Assembly (NCBI GenBank): GCA_051652645.1
Contig: JBOFUP010000023.1
Location: forward strand, 1-47,449
Length of the DNA: 47,449 nucleotides
Reading direction: 5' to 3'
Source: UBA7332 sp051652645
GTDB taxonomy: Bacteria; Bacteroidota; Bacteroidia; Bacteroidales; UBA7332
Program-made: the position numbers and the translations under genes
Notes under the pieces: model-generated
What the model was told of the DNA's origin: nothing
Database searches by the model: none
Seen by the model: the letters and a program-made list of their open reading frames with translations, nothing else
Part shown: positions 8,810-16,548 of the stretch, one piece after another
Position numbering within the stretch: the stretch's first letter is position 1
How the letters are laid out: each line of letters starts with the position of its first letter

Positions 8810-8897
8810 AAACACGTACGTGTTTTAGTTGAAATACGTACGTATTTGTGCAAAAGTATGTACGTAGTTTGTAATAAATACGTACGTATTTTGGGAG
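8810..8897. repeat. Four palindromic repeats at an exact 22-bp period
   Basis: Four 22-base units start at 8810, 8832, 8854 and 8876. Each carries a palindrome around TACGTACGTA, centred at 8817/8818, 8839/8840, 8861/8862 and 8883/8884. Unit 1 is ACACGTACGTGT (18-bp perfect palindrome, 8809-8826). Units 2 and 4 are AAATACGTACGTATTT (16 bp, perfect). Unit 3 is degenerate (TATGTACGTA). The fixed period of about two helical turns puts the sites on one face of the DNA, as in operator or iteron arrays. No flanking gene starts here, so the bound factor and its purpose are unknown. Confidence 0.85.
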
Positions 8898-8909
8898 TTG
8901 TACGGTAGA

Positions 8910-8933
8910 TTCTATGTAGTTCACTACATAGAA
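8910..8933. repeat. Compact inverted repeat
   Basis: TTCTATGTAG (8910-8919) and CTACATAGAA (8924-8933) form a perfect 10-bp stem with a TTCA tetraloop. It lies between the palindrome array and the ATPase terminator. Confidence 0.6.
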
Positions 8934-8959
8934 ACCATTAAATTGTGTCGGCAATTGCA

Positions 8960-9010
8960 TAGAAACAAAAAGAGGATGCTTCACAGTGAAACATCCTCTT
9001 TTTGTTTCTA
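8960..9010 (-). terminator. Hairpin terminator overlapping the ATPase stop codon
   Basis: Arms 8960-8978 and 8992-9010 are 19-bp perfect complements, with a further TTCA/TGAA stem inside. The right arm includes the ATPase stop codon (9008-9010). The arms contain A5 and T5 runs, so it could act in both directions. Confidence 0.75.
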
Positions 9011-11749
9011 CTTCTTGCTAGGAAGTAGTCTTAATATTTCGCCAATCCAAAGAACTATTGACGTGGTTGAAATTATTATTAGCCAATCTGTCATGGAGAT
9101 TGCCACTGAATTAAACATATCACCGAAGAAGTTTACAATGATGAATTGTCCGCCTATAATAAGTAGAGAAACAACACCAAATCCTTTTATCGACTTCGAT
9201 AAATCACAGAATGCAGACTTTCCGCTCATCAAAGCTTTTGCATTAAACATGTTCCAGAATTGAAGTAGAACAAATATTGTGAAGAAAAGCGAAAGCTCAT
9301 ATGGTGTAGTTTCAAACACCGTAGATTTTTCGAAGCGGAATATCGAGCTCGCGTAGTCACTTATAGAGAACTGAGTTAAACTCTCTATCTGATGGTATTT
9401 GAAGTATTGAAGTAGACCAAATAGTAGTATTACAAAAGAGAATCCAACACCAAGGATTCTTATTGCCATCTCCTTTGTTATTATGTACTCAGTAGACGAT
9501 CTTGGCTTGTTGTTCATTACGCTTTCACTTGGAGGCAGAGATGCCAGAGCCATTGCTGCAAAGGTGTCCATAATTAGGTTAACCCACAGCATTTGTGTTA
9601 CAGTTAATGGGGATTCGGTTCCAATGAATGCACCAATAAGCACTATGATGCATGCTGCCACATTAATGGTCATTTGGAATACAATGAATCGTTGTATGTT
9701 CTGATATAGTGATCTCCCCCACATAACAGCTCTAACAATACTGCTAAATGAGTTGTCTAGTATTGTGATATCACTAGCCTCTTTGGCCACAGAAGTACCA
9801 TCACCCATAGATAGGCCAACTTGTGCACGATTCAAAGCCGGAGCATCATTAGTCCCATCTCCTGTTACAGCTACCACTTGTTTTCTCTCTTGAAGTAGTC
9901 TAACCAATCTCTCTTTGTCCATTGGTCTTGCTCTAGACATAATCTTAAGATTATCTACACGGTCAAGTAGTTCTTGGTCACTCATGGCTTCAAACTCAGG
10001 ACCAGTTAAATGGTTAATATCTCCATCTTCAGGTTTCCATAATGAAATTTGTCTACCAATCTCTTTCGCTGTTCCAGGAGTATCGCCTGTTACAATCTTC
10101 ACGCTTATTCCAGCAGAAATGCAATCCTTTATAGCATCAGGCACATCCTCTCTTACTGGATCTGAGATGGCAACAATACCGTTAAAGATAAGCCCATCAA
10201 CTATCATTTTTCCATCTTCAAAGGCATGTTTATCATCTGGAATCTCCTTATATGCAAATCCTAGAGTACGCATTGCTTTATTCTGATAGCTAGTAAGCTC
10301 TTCTGAGATCTTGTCAGTATAATCACCTACTGGGACTATTTTCCCATCAACCTCTACGTGGCTACACTTGCTTAGTATAATCTCAGGAGCCCCTTTAAGG
10401 TAAAGTATTCTCTTTTGAAGATTTGGAGAGTCTACTAAAGTGGCCATAAACTTTCGCTCAGTAGAGAAGGTTAGTTGATCTATGACTGTTGATTCCTCAC
10501 GTATCGTAAGGTAGTTTACTCCTTTTTCATGTAGCCAAAGAAGAAGTGCTGATTCTGTTGGGTTTCCTAGCCCTTTTATCTTTGATTTATCTGTATAATC
10601 CAGATATGCAGTTGAGTTTATTGATATATTCTCTGAAATAAGAGAGCTTGTTGTTTGATTATCAATGACTTGATCCGCTAGTGAGTAGAATCTTGATTCA
10701 TAGACTTTCATCTGATTCTGGGTTAGGGTTCCAGTCTTATCTGTACAGATAACAGTTGTTGCTCCCATAGTTTCGCAAGCATGCATCTTTCTAACTAAGT
10801 TGTTAGTCGATAGCATTCTTTTCATACTAAGGGCCAAGCTAAGCGTCACGCTCATCGGAAGTCCTTCTGGTACAGCTACAACAATCACAGTAACAGCTAC
10901 CATTATTGTTTGAAATAGGTACTCATATAGTGCAAAGCTCTCTAGATTAAACCCGTTGTTGGAGATGTAAATAGAGATACGAACAACAAGTATAGTAATT
11001 GCTATTGCATAACTAACCTTAGTAATCATATTTGCTAAGGCCTCTAGCTGTTGATTGAGAGGAGTAACAATGTTGTTCTCTATTTGTGAGCCTTTGAATA
11101 CCTTACCATATTCTGTAAAGTCTCCCACTTTTTCTACTCTGTATATTCCATGTCCATCCCGAACGGTAGTACCTTTCATTACACTATTCGTTGGGTATGT
11201 AGCCTCTTTGTTGAATAGAGATTCATCGCAGCTTTTCTTGATAAGAGGTTCACCGGTTAATGAAGACTCATCAATTTGTAGAGAAACAGCTTCAATTAGT
11301 GTACCATCAGCAGGGACTTCATCACCTGTAGAGAGAACAATAATATCTCCAACAACAACATCGCTTTTTATTATTTCGCATACATTACCATTTCGGATTA
11401 CTCTTACGGCTGTTTCGTCGTTTACTTGATTAAGTATTTCGAATTTCTTATTTGCATACTGTTCAAATATGAATCCCACTCCTGTTGCAAGGATAATAGC
11501 TACAAAGATTCCTACGGGTTCCAAGAATACACTTAGTCCATCCCCTTGATAGTAGTGTATGGATGAAATTATGAATGTAGCTAGTAGAGCAAATAGAAGA
11601 ATCTTTACTATAGGATCTTCAAATTTCTCTATAAATAGCTTCCATATAGGAGTTTTTTTAGGGGGAGTCAGAACGTTGCGTCCGTTAATTCTTCTGCTTT
11701 CTTCTACTTCTAGATTGTTTAATCCTGTAATGTGTTTATTGGATTCCAT
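9008..11749 (-). CDS. Calcium-translocating P-type ATPase (P2 type)
   Basis: A 913-residue P-type ATPase that should export Ca2+ from the cytoplasm by ATP hydrolysis. All core motifs are present: TGEP (165-168, actuator loop), the M4 ion-site motif PEGLP (294-298), phosphorylated Asp337 in DKTGTLT, the KGAPE nucleotide-binding segment, and GDGTNDAP in the hinge. Membrane helices lie at about 48-95, 245-305 and in the C-terminal third, with six helices expected after the P domain. The order fits PMCA-type bacterial pumps. It is a single-gene unit, divergent from the small gene at 11983 and convergent with nrdJ. Ca2+ specificity is inferred from family; Mn2+ or Na+ cannot be excluded. Confidence 0.93.
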   Translation of the reverse strand: MESNKHITGLNNLEVEESRRINGRNVLTPPKKTPIWKLFIEKFEDPIVKILLFALLATFIISSIHYYQGDGLSVFLEPVGIFVAIILATGVGFIFEQYANKKFEILNQVNDETAVRVIRNGNVCEIIKSDVVVGDIIVLSTGDEVPADGTLIEAVSLQIDESSLTGEPLIKKSCDESLFNKEATYPTNSVMKGTTVRDGHGIYRVEKVGDFTEYGKVFKGSQIENNIVTPLNQQLEALANMITKVSYAIAITILVVRISIYISNNGFNLESFALYEYLFQTIMVAVTVIVVAVPEGLPMSVTLSLALSMKRMLSTNNLVRKMHACETMGATTVICTDKTGTLTQNQMKVYESRFYSLADQVIDNQTTSSLISENISINSTAYLDYTDKSKIKGLGNPTESALLLWLHEKGVNYLTIREESTVIDQLTFSTERKFMATLVDSPNLQKRILYLKGAPEIILSKCSHVEVDGKIVPVGDYTDKISEELTSYQNKAMRTLGFAYKEIPDDKHAFEDGKMIVDGLIFNGIVAISDPVREDVPDAIKDCISAGISVKIVTGDTPGTAKEIGRQISLWKPEDGDINHLTGPEFEAMSDQELLDRVDNLKIMSRARPMDKERLVRLLQERKQVVAVTGDGTNDAPALNRAQVGLSMGDGTSVAKEASDITILDNSFSSIVRAVMWGRSLYQNIQRFIVFQMTINVAACIIVLIGAFIGTESPLTVTQMLWVNLIMDTFAAMALASLPPSESVMNNKPRSSTEYIITKEMAIRILGVGFSFVILLFGLLQYFKYHQIESLTQFSISDYASSIFRFEKSTVFETTPYELSLFFTIFVLLQFWNMFNAKALMSGKSAFCDLSKSIKGFGVVSLLIIGGQFIIVNFFGDMFNSVAISMTDWLIIISTTSIVLWIGEILRLLPSKK

Positions 11750-11861
11750 TTTATAGTGTTATATTATCCTTATGTTTGTCTCTGTTAGCACTTAGAACAA
11801 CTTAAAGTTGGGGTTTGTTTTTGAATTTATGTGTAAAGATAAGCAAATAATGTAAAGCTCT

Positions 11862-11892
11862 TCGATTTGAAATTATCAATGATCGATTTGAA
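11862..11892. repeat. Direct repeat in divergent promoter region
   Basis: The 10-mer TCGATTTGAA occurs at 11862-11871 and 11883-11892, a 21-bp period or about two helical turns, between the divergent ATPase gene and the small basic protein gene. This is a plausible operator pair. Confidence 0.45.
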
Positions 11893-11968
11893 TGGTTTAG
11901 TAGCTGTTTTTACTATAGTTATTGTGTCTAGTATGTCGATAAAATGGCTATAATTGGATATAATTTAC

Positions 11969-11976
11969 TACTTTTG
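11969..11976 (+). promoter_or_regulatory. -7 element of the small basic protein gene
   Basis: TACTTTTG matches TAnnTTTG exactly. It ends only 6 bases before the ATG at 11983, so the transcript would have almost no leader. No clear TTTG -33 element at normal spacing was found. Confidence 0.5.
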
Positions 11977-11982
11977 TAGGCT

Positions 11983-12219
11983 ATGAAGAGAGAGCAAAAA
12001 GGAGAAAAAAAGAGTAAAAAGAGAGAGGGTAGCAGTCGCCCTCATAAGCTTCTTGTCACACTTAGTGATAAAGAGTATAACCTTTTGTGCTCACATCTTG
12101 AGAAATATCGTATTCAAAGTAAGAATAGATGGGCAAGAGAGACGCTATTGGCTGCTCTTTGGAAGAAGTTAGAGGATGATTATCCTAAGCTTTTTGATGA
12201 TATAGAACTACGTCAGTAG
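11983..12219 (+). CDS. Small basic protein, possibly ribbon-helix-helix DNA-binding
   Basis: 78 residues with a strongly basic N-terminus (Lys/Arg/Glu, residues 2-22), then HKLLVTLSDKEYNLLCSHLEKYRIQSKNRWARETLLAAL. That is a short beta-strand followed by two helices, the outline of a ribbon-helix-helix fold; the segment also resembles small Bacteroidota mobilisation-associated proteins. No relaxase or other mobilisation gene is near. It stands 30 bases before tadA on the same strand and is probably cotranscribed. Its -7 element is so close to the ATG that the mRNA may be leaderless. The fold is inferred by eye; the function is unknown. Confidence 0.65.
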   Translation: MKREQKGEKKSKKREGSSRPHKLLVTLSDKEYNLLCSHLEKYRIQSKNRWARETLLAALWKKLEDDYPKLFDDIELRQ

Positions 12220-12249
12220 TTTAGTGTATTTAATTAATGAGTAGATCTT

Positions 12250-12684
12250 ATGTATAGTGATGATTATTATATGCGTCAGGCATTGTTAGAGGCTCAAATG
12301 GCATTTGACAAGGGTGAAATCCCATGCGGTGCTGTAATCGTTTGTGCTGGTCATATTGTTGCTAGAGCTCACAATATGACAGAGAGACTAAATGATGTAA
12401 CAGCTCATGCTGAGATGCAAGCTATTACCGCTGCAGCGGATCAACTAGGAGGTAAGTATTTAACAGGATGCACTCTATATGTTACTGTTGAGCCATGTCC
12501 AATGTGTGCTGCTGCTTTAGCTTGGTCACAAATATCTAGGATTGTTTATGGATGTAAGGATACAAAAAGGGGCTGCCACCTATTCCAACCAAGCCTATTA
12601 CATCCGAAGACGGAAATCATAGGAGGAGTGTTAGAAGAGGAGTCAGCCTCATTGATGCAGAGCTTTTTCAAGAAGAGACGGTAG
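12250..12684 (+). CDS. tadA: tRNA-specific adenosine deaminase / nucleoside deaminase
   Basis: A 144-residue cytidine-deaminase-fold enzyme, the usual size for TadA, which converts A34 to inosine in the tRNA-Arg anticodon. The zinc site is clear: HAEMQA (His and catalytic Glu, about residues 57-62) and PCPMCAAAL (the two Cys ligands, about 87-95). The region between these motifs and the C-terminal helix with paired basic residues (FFKKRR) fit TadA. Guanine deaminase-like relatives share the motifs, so a small doubt remains. It converges with the DUF4834 gene at 10 bases, with no strong hairpin between them. Confidence 0.9.
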   Translation: MYSDDYYMRQALLEAQMAFDKGEIPCGAVIVCAGHIVARAHNMTERLNDVTAHAEMQAITAAADQLGGKYLTGCTLYVTVEPCPMCAAALAWSQISRIVYGCKDTKRGCHLFQPSLLHPKTEIIGGVLEEESASLMQSFFKKRR

Positions 12685-12694
12685 AGGAATAATA

Positions 12695-12988
12695 TTAATC
12701 CTTTATCTCTTCAAAATCTACATACTCGCCTTCATCGGCCGAGAATATTTTTTTTCTATTTTCTGTGCGGAAGGAGTCATCTCTCTCCGCACTTTGTTTA
12801 TTGTATGGGTTGTTGTATTGATTGTTATTATCTCTTTGTCCTTGTGAGAACCCTCCAAAGCTTGTTGTTCTTTTGCGTAGTGATGGGAAGAAGATAGAAA
12901 GGATTCCTCGTAGTAATGATAACGAAAAAATTGCAACTACAATAAATACTACAAAGAGTATCATCAGTGGAAATAGTAAGAAGCTCAT
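12695..12988 (-). CDS. DUF4834-type small membrane protein
   Basis: 97 residues with one strong N-terminal membrane helix (about 4-26) and a hydrophilic, Asn/Gln-rich tail ending in an acidic DEGEYVDFEEIKD segment. This layout, with a conserved acidic end, is that of the DUF4834 family of Bacteroidota. Function is unknown. It is downstream of pssA on the same strand, separated by about 75 bases that contain a weak hairpin at 13016-13041. Confidence 0.7.
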   Translation of the reverse strand: MSFLLFPLMILFVVFIVVAIFSLSLLRGILSIFFPSLRKRTTSFGGFSQGQRDNNNQYNNPYNKQSAERDDSFRTENRKKIFSADEGEYVDFEEIKD

Positions 12989-13015
12989 ATCATATAATTT
13001 GAGTAATTAATAGCT

Positions 13016-13041
13016 TAAACATATACTTGTGCATATGTTTA
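13016..13041 (-). terminator. Weak hairpin after pssA
   Basis: TAAACATAT (13016-13024) and ATATGTTTA (13033-13041) form a 9-bp AT-rich stem with an 8-base loop between pssA and the DUF4834 gene. It may partly separate the two. Confidence 0.35.
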
Positions 13042-13062
13042 TGTTAGTGGCAAAACGGATGC

Positions 13063-13752
13063 CTAATAGCGTTCAGCTGTCAAATATGATAGTATTATAT
13101 AGAAAAGAATACCTAAAGCTATGCCAAAGACTCCGAAAACTGCCACAATAGTCACAAAACCTGCCAAAAAGATATATAAGATTCTGTTTTCCGCAAACTT
13201 CATGGACTTAATTTTAAGTGAGAACATAGGGATTTCTGATACTAGAAGGTAACAGAAGATTGGGACTAGTGCTAAGATTACTGTTACAGGCAACTCGAAA
13301 GGGATTAATCCTTCACTGTATGACCAGAGTAATGTGATCCAGAATAGAGCATTTGCTGGTGTTGGCATACCAATGAAACTTGATGTTTGCCTTTCGTCTA
13401 CATTGAATTTAGCAAGTCTTAATGCTGAGAATACGACTAGAAGGAATGATATGTAGCTCAGCCATTGTGGTTGTAGAGTGCTACTCTCTATTATTGTATA
13501 CAGCATCATAGAGGGTGCAAAACCGAAGCTAATAAGATCAGCCAGTGAATCTAGTTCTTTCCCCATTGGAGAGTAAGCCTTTAGTATTCTTGCAGCAAAT
13601 CCATCAAAGAAATCGAATATAGCAGCTGCAAAGATGAATAATGTAGCCTTTTGCATCTCGCCATTAAATGCAGCCACAGTGGCCATTGATCCACATAGTA
13701 GGTTTAGACATGTGATTGTATTTGGTATGTTCTGTTTGATTATCCGTAACAT
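13063..13752 (-). CDS. pssA: CDP-diacylglycerol-serine O-phosphatidyltransferase
   Basis: An integral-membrane enzyme that joins CDP-diacylglycerol and serine to make phosphatidylserine, the precursor of phosphatidylethanolamine. The CDP-alcohol phosphotransferase motif is present (FDFFDGFAARILKAYSPMGK, followed by ELDSLAD): Asp-x2-Asp-Gly-x2-Ala-Arg-x8-Gly-x3-Asp-x3-Asp. The start is set at the ATG at 13752, giving IIKQNIPNTITCLN directly, as homologues begin; the frame extends to 13794 but adds only an unlikely leader. It lies 93 bases after psd, so the two steps of phosphatidylethanolamine synthesis are adjacent. Confidence 0.92.
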   Translation of the reverse strand: MLRIIKQNIPNTITCLNLLCGSMATVAAFNGEMQKATLFIFAAAIFDFFDGFAARILKAYSPMGKELDSLADLISFGFAPSMMLYTIIESSTLQPQWLSYISFLLVVFSALRLAKFNVDERQTSSFIGMPTPANALFWITLLWSYSEGLIPFELPVTVILALVPIFCYLLVSEIPMFSLKIKSMKFAENRILYIFLAGFVTIVAVFGVFGIALGILFYIILSYLTAERY

Positions 13753-13845
13753 AGTGTATGTGCTTTTATTTATTAAATAAATGAGGCGAGCCACAAACGA
13801 AAATTATTAGTTCCCGATTATAACCCGCCTCTATATCTATTCGTA

Positions 13846-14514
13846 TTATTTAGAGTTTAATTTAGCTATTACTGTTTGATTTCCTGTAACAACTTGATCC
13901 ATTTCTACGCATACTTTTGTTCCAATAGGAAGATATACATCCACTCTAGACCCAAATTTTATGAATCCCATATGTTCATCAATGTGACACTCATCTCCCT
14001 TTTCTGCATATGTTACTATGCGGCGAGCAAGAGCACCGGCAATTTGTCTAGCCATAACTTGGTCACCTTGTGGAGTTTCTACAACTACCATCGATCGCTC
14101 ATTTTCTGTTGATGCTTTAGGTAGGTAAGCTTTCATGAATGCTCCATTGTGATGATCAACGTGTATCACTTTTCCATTCACCGGGAACCAGTTTGCGTGG
14201 ACATTAAATACATTCATGAATATTGATATCATGAGTCTCTTCTCTTTGAAAAACTCATTTTCCATAACCTCTTCAATAACTACTATCTTCCCATCTGCTG
14301 GGGCAACAACCGTATTGAGCATCTCTCCCGGAAAGTGTCTCTTAGGAGATCTGAAGAAGTTTACCATTAAGAGGTATACTATAACTGATATAAAAAGCAC
14401 TATTCTTAATGCGAACATTGCTTGAAAGTGAAATAATAGGAAGTTTATTCCACCAAGAATAAGGAATGACACAAGGAGGATATTGCGACCCTCGTGGTGT
14501 ATTTTCATTTTCAT
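13846..14514 (-). CDS. psd: Phosphatidylserine decarboxylase proenzyme
   Basis: A 222-residue short-type Psd that converts phosphatidylserine to phosphatidylethanolamine. Two membrane segments occupy about residues 11-52. The proenzyme cleaves itself at Gly188-Ser189 in KFGSRVDV, where Ser189 becomes the pyruvoyl group. VHANWFPVNG and HHNGAF are family segments. ATG 14514 is preferred; the longer frame would need a TTG. It is 45 bases from the DUF4293 stop and upstream of pssA. Confidence 0.92.
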   Translation of the reverse strand: MKMKIHHEGRNILLVSFLILGGINFLLFHFQAMFALRIVLFISVIVYLLMVNFFRSPKRHFPGEMLNTVVAPADGKIVVIEEVMENEFFKEKRLMISIFMNVFNVHANWFPVNGKVIHVDHHNGAFMKAYLPKASTENERSMVVVETPQGDQVMARQIAGALARRIVTYAEKGDECHIDEHMGFIKFGSRVDVYLPIGTKVCVEMDQVVTGNQTVIAKLNSK

Positions 14515-14559
14515 ATGCGATATGTTTTTATTGCACAATGCGATTTGTAATCTGATTCT

Positions 14560-15015
14560 TTAACGAATTCTGTCGAGTGATCTAACAAGAGCCTCATCAG
14601 AACCAATGGATCTAATAGCCATCCAATCAAGAATAATAGCTACAATAGGTAGTGCAATTACATACTCTATTGAGAAAGTAGCTCCCGTTTCACTTTTAAT
14701 CTTTATCACAAATAGAGTGTATGCGATATAGAATCCTATCCAAAGCAGAATAGAAAACCCAGCCAATCTCATTTGGAGAACTCTTTTTTTGTAGAGGAAT
14801 ATAGCAATAAGTGATATTAGAGCAATAGAGCTAAGTATAGCAAACAGAGCCCATGCTTCAAATTGAATATCTTGAGAGTTGCTCTCCTTGATACCGAATG
14901 AGTCAAGCGTGTATATTGCTTCTTGAGTTTTAAACGCTCCCAATGATAAAAAGTTTAAACTAGTTGCTATTATGGCTACTATAAATAGAAAAAGGGTTTG
15001 TATACGCTGAATCAT
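14560..15015 (-). CDS. DUF4293 membrane protein
   Basis: 151 residues with four predicted membrane helices (about 5-25, 52-74, 80-102 and 115-135). It begins MIQRIQTLFLF, the usual opening of DUF4293 proteins in Bacteroidota, which often stand near rpoZ. Function unknown. A good terminator lies between rpoZ and this gene, so it may begin the DUF4293-psd-pssA unit. Confidence 0.8.
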   Translation of the reverse strand: MIQRIQTLFLFIVAIIATSLNFLSLGAFKTQEAIYTLDSFGIKESNSQDIQFEAWALFAILSSIALISLIAIFLYKKRVLQMRLAGFSILLWIGFYIAYTLFVIKIKSETGATFSIEYVIALPIVAIILDWMAIRSIGSDEALVRSLDRIR

Positions 15016-15046
15016 GATAGTGTTTTGGGTCTACTAATTATTAAAA

Positions 15047-15086
15047 GAGAGGTTATTGACCCAACTTGTCGGAGCAATAACCTCTC
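15047..15086 (-). terminator. Intrinsic terminator after rpoZ
   Basis: GAGAGGTTATTG (15047-15058) and CAATAACCTCTC (15075-15086) form a 12-bp stem. On the minus strand it is followed by TTTT. It should end the bamD-rpoZ transcript. Confidence 0.75.
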
Positions 15087-15117
15087 GATATTCTATGTTT
15101 TAGAGGGTCAGTAGAGG

Positions 15118-15444
15118 TTATAACTTCTCTTTTGTAGGGTTTTTGAAGTAAACCTTCCCTTCAAGATATTCTTGAGTTGCAATTAAAACTGGTTTAGGCA
15201 ACTTTTCATAGTAGCGAGATATTTCAATCTGCTCTCTGTTTTCGAATACCTCCTCTAGATTGTCGTTAGTTGTTGCAAACTCCTGAAGTTTCTTTTCGAG
15301 ATCTTTCTTCATCTCTACTGATATTTGGTTTGCACGTTTAGCGATGATTCTAACTGTCTCGTAAACGTTTCCAGTCTCTTCAGCCATTTTTGTCAAATCG
15401 CGAGTTACTGTGTTAGTTGGAGCTTTGCTCTTTCTGTAGTCCAT
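15118..15444 (-). CDS. rpoZ: RNA polymerase omega subunit, Bacteroidota type
   Basis: A 108-residue omega subunit that helps fold and hold the beta' subunit. The core RANQISVEMKKDLEKKL is followed by EFATTNDNLEEVFENREQ and the end YLEGKVYFKNPTKEK, matching the Bacteroidota form, which lacks the E. coli-like ending. It follows bamD by 62 bases and is followed by a terminator, giving a bamD-rpoZ unit. Confidence 0.93.
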   Translation of the reverse strand: MDYRKSKAPTNTVTRDLTKMAEETGNVYETVRIIAKRANQISVEMKKDLEKKLQEFATTNDNLEEVFENREQIEISRYYEKLPKPVLIATQEYLEGKVYFKNPTKEKL

Positions 15445-15506
15445 AATCTATTTAGTACTGTATTATTCGTTAAACAAGCTATAACCTAATGATGGTGTAA
15501 TTGCTA

Positions 15507-16319
15507 TTAATTTTTCATCATCTTAGAGGCATTATTGAAGATGCGGGTTGCTTCTTTCATATATTTGCCCTCTGGATATTCATTTTTGTAAGTGTAGTAT
15601 TCGTCGATAGCTTCACGAAGTCTATCTTGCTGTTTTTGCAATACACTTATCTGAGCTTCCTCAAACTTTGAGCGTAGAATGATGATGTAGAACTCTTCGC
15701 GAAGTTTTGAGTAAGGGTAGTCTCTTAGCGCATTCTGAGCTACAATAACAGCCGAAAGGTAGTTGTTGCCCATAGTGATCATGTACCCACCAAGGTTGTA
15801 GTATAGCTGAGCATTTAGTAGCTCTTTTTCAGCTAACTTTTCTTGAAGTTCAAAAATATATCTAAGAACATCCTCTTTTTTGTCGCTAGTTGGATAGTAT
15901 TCCAAGAACATTTGAAGTTCATCAATTGCTGTGTATGTGTCTCTTTGATCTAGTCTCGCCTCTGGAGAGTCAAGATAGTATCCGTATCCAGTATAGTATC
16001 TTGCTAGTTCAGCATACTCACCTTTTGGGTAAGTGTTGTAATATGTCTTGAAGTATTGACTAGCTGAAGAGTAGTCCTTTGCTTGAAAGAAGCTTCTAGC
16101 TAATAAATACAGAGACTCTTCAGCTTTCTCTGTTCCCTTATATATAGGTACAAGTTCTTCTAGAAGAGTTATTGAGCGAGAGTACTTCTTCATCTCGAAA
16201 TACTTTTTAGCCCATTCATATTTTCCCTCATAATCAGTGCTTTTGAGGAGTTTATTGTACTCCCCACAAGCTGTGAGGGTTAACATCAAGAGTAGAATGT
16301 AAGTAAGATTTCTTTTCAT
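15507..16319 (-). CDS. bamD: Outer membrane assembly lipoprotein BamD
   Basis: A 270-residue lipoprotein of the BAM complex, which inserts beta-barrel proteins in the outer membrane. The lipobox LTAC puts the lipid-bearing Cys at residue 18. Several tetratricopeptide helices follow, with the family segments RSITLLEELVPIYKGTEKAEE and YPKGEYAELARYYTGY. Length fits the Bacteroidota form. A -7 element stands 20-27 bases before the ATG; rpoZ follows. Confidence 0.93.
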   Translation of the reverse strand: MKRNLTYILLLMLTLTACGEYNKLLKSTDYEGKYEWAKKYFEMKKYSRSITLLEELVPIYKGTEKAEESLYLLARSFFQAKDYSSASQYFKTYYNTYPKGEYAELARYYTGYGYYLDSPEARLDQRDTYTAIDELQMFLEYYPTSDKKEDVLRYIFELQEKLAEKELLNAQLYYNLGGYMITMGNNYLSAVIVAQNALRDYPYSKLREEFYIIILRSKFEEAQISVLQKQQDRLREAIDEYYTYKNEYPEGKYMKEATRIFNNASKMMKN

Positions 16320-16339
16320 GTTAGGGCTCTTTTAGGTTG

Positions 16340-16347
16340 CAAATATA
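16340..16347 (-). promoter_or_regulatory. -7 element of bamD
   Basis: TATATTTG on the minus strand, an exact match to TAnnTTTG, lies just upstream of the bamD start at 16319. No clear -33 TTTG at 19-21 bases. Confidence 0.5.
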
Positions 16348-16514
16348 CACAATTAGGCTTGGAAAGTAAGAATTTTGATTCGAAAAAAAAGAATTTACCA
16401 CTGCCTTAGTTTATTATTTAACAATATTACTGCTTTTTATGGCTAATTGCCCTATTTGATATAACGTTTTTATACATTTTATTCTCTTTGTGCATAGACT
16501 CTCAAAAGTTTTTG

Positions 16515-16522
16515 TACGTTTG
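16515..16522 (+). promoter_or_regulatory. -7 element of the five-gene lipid-like cluster
   Basis: TACGTTTG matches TAnnTTTG exactly, 26 bases before the ATG at 16549. The nearest TTTG (16487-16490) is 24 bases away, longer than the usual 19-21. Confidence 0.5.
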
Positions 16523-16548
16523 CATTCAATATTAAACCTTATTTCCCT

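Larger units (their letters stand above)
8641..8959. other. Gene-free convergent spacer with several inverted repeats
   Basis: This is the core of a 425-base spacer between the 3' ends of nrdJ and the P-type ATPase gene. It holds small inverted repeats at 8651-8667 (TTACTC/GAGTAA) and 8676-8697 (GAGAAT/ATTCTC), a four-copy palindrome array at 8809-8892, and a 10-bp stem with TTCA loop at 8910-8933. Apparent frames here run through these palindromes on both strands and look spurious. Confidence 0.65.

Noticed and set aside
8809..8892. CRISPR array
   Set aside because: Units are only 22 bp with palindromes filling most of each unit; there are no spacers of about 30 bases and no cas genes.
8709..8984. 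91-codon minus-strand frame in the convergent spacer
   Set aside because: It reads through the palindrome array, whose repeated TACGTA yields artificial residues; no start context.
8898..9263. 121-codon plus-strand frame
   Set aside because: Most of it is antisense to the C-terminal part of the Ca2+-ATPase gene.
11983..12219. Plasmid mobilisation protein marking an integrated element
   Set aside because: The likeness is limited to a short helical segment; there is no relaxase, integrase, terminal repeat or break in gene order nearby.
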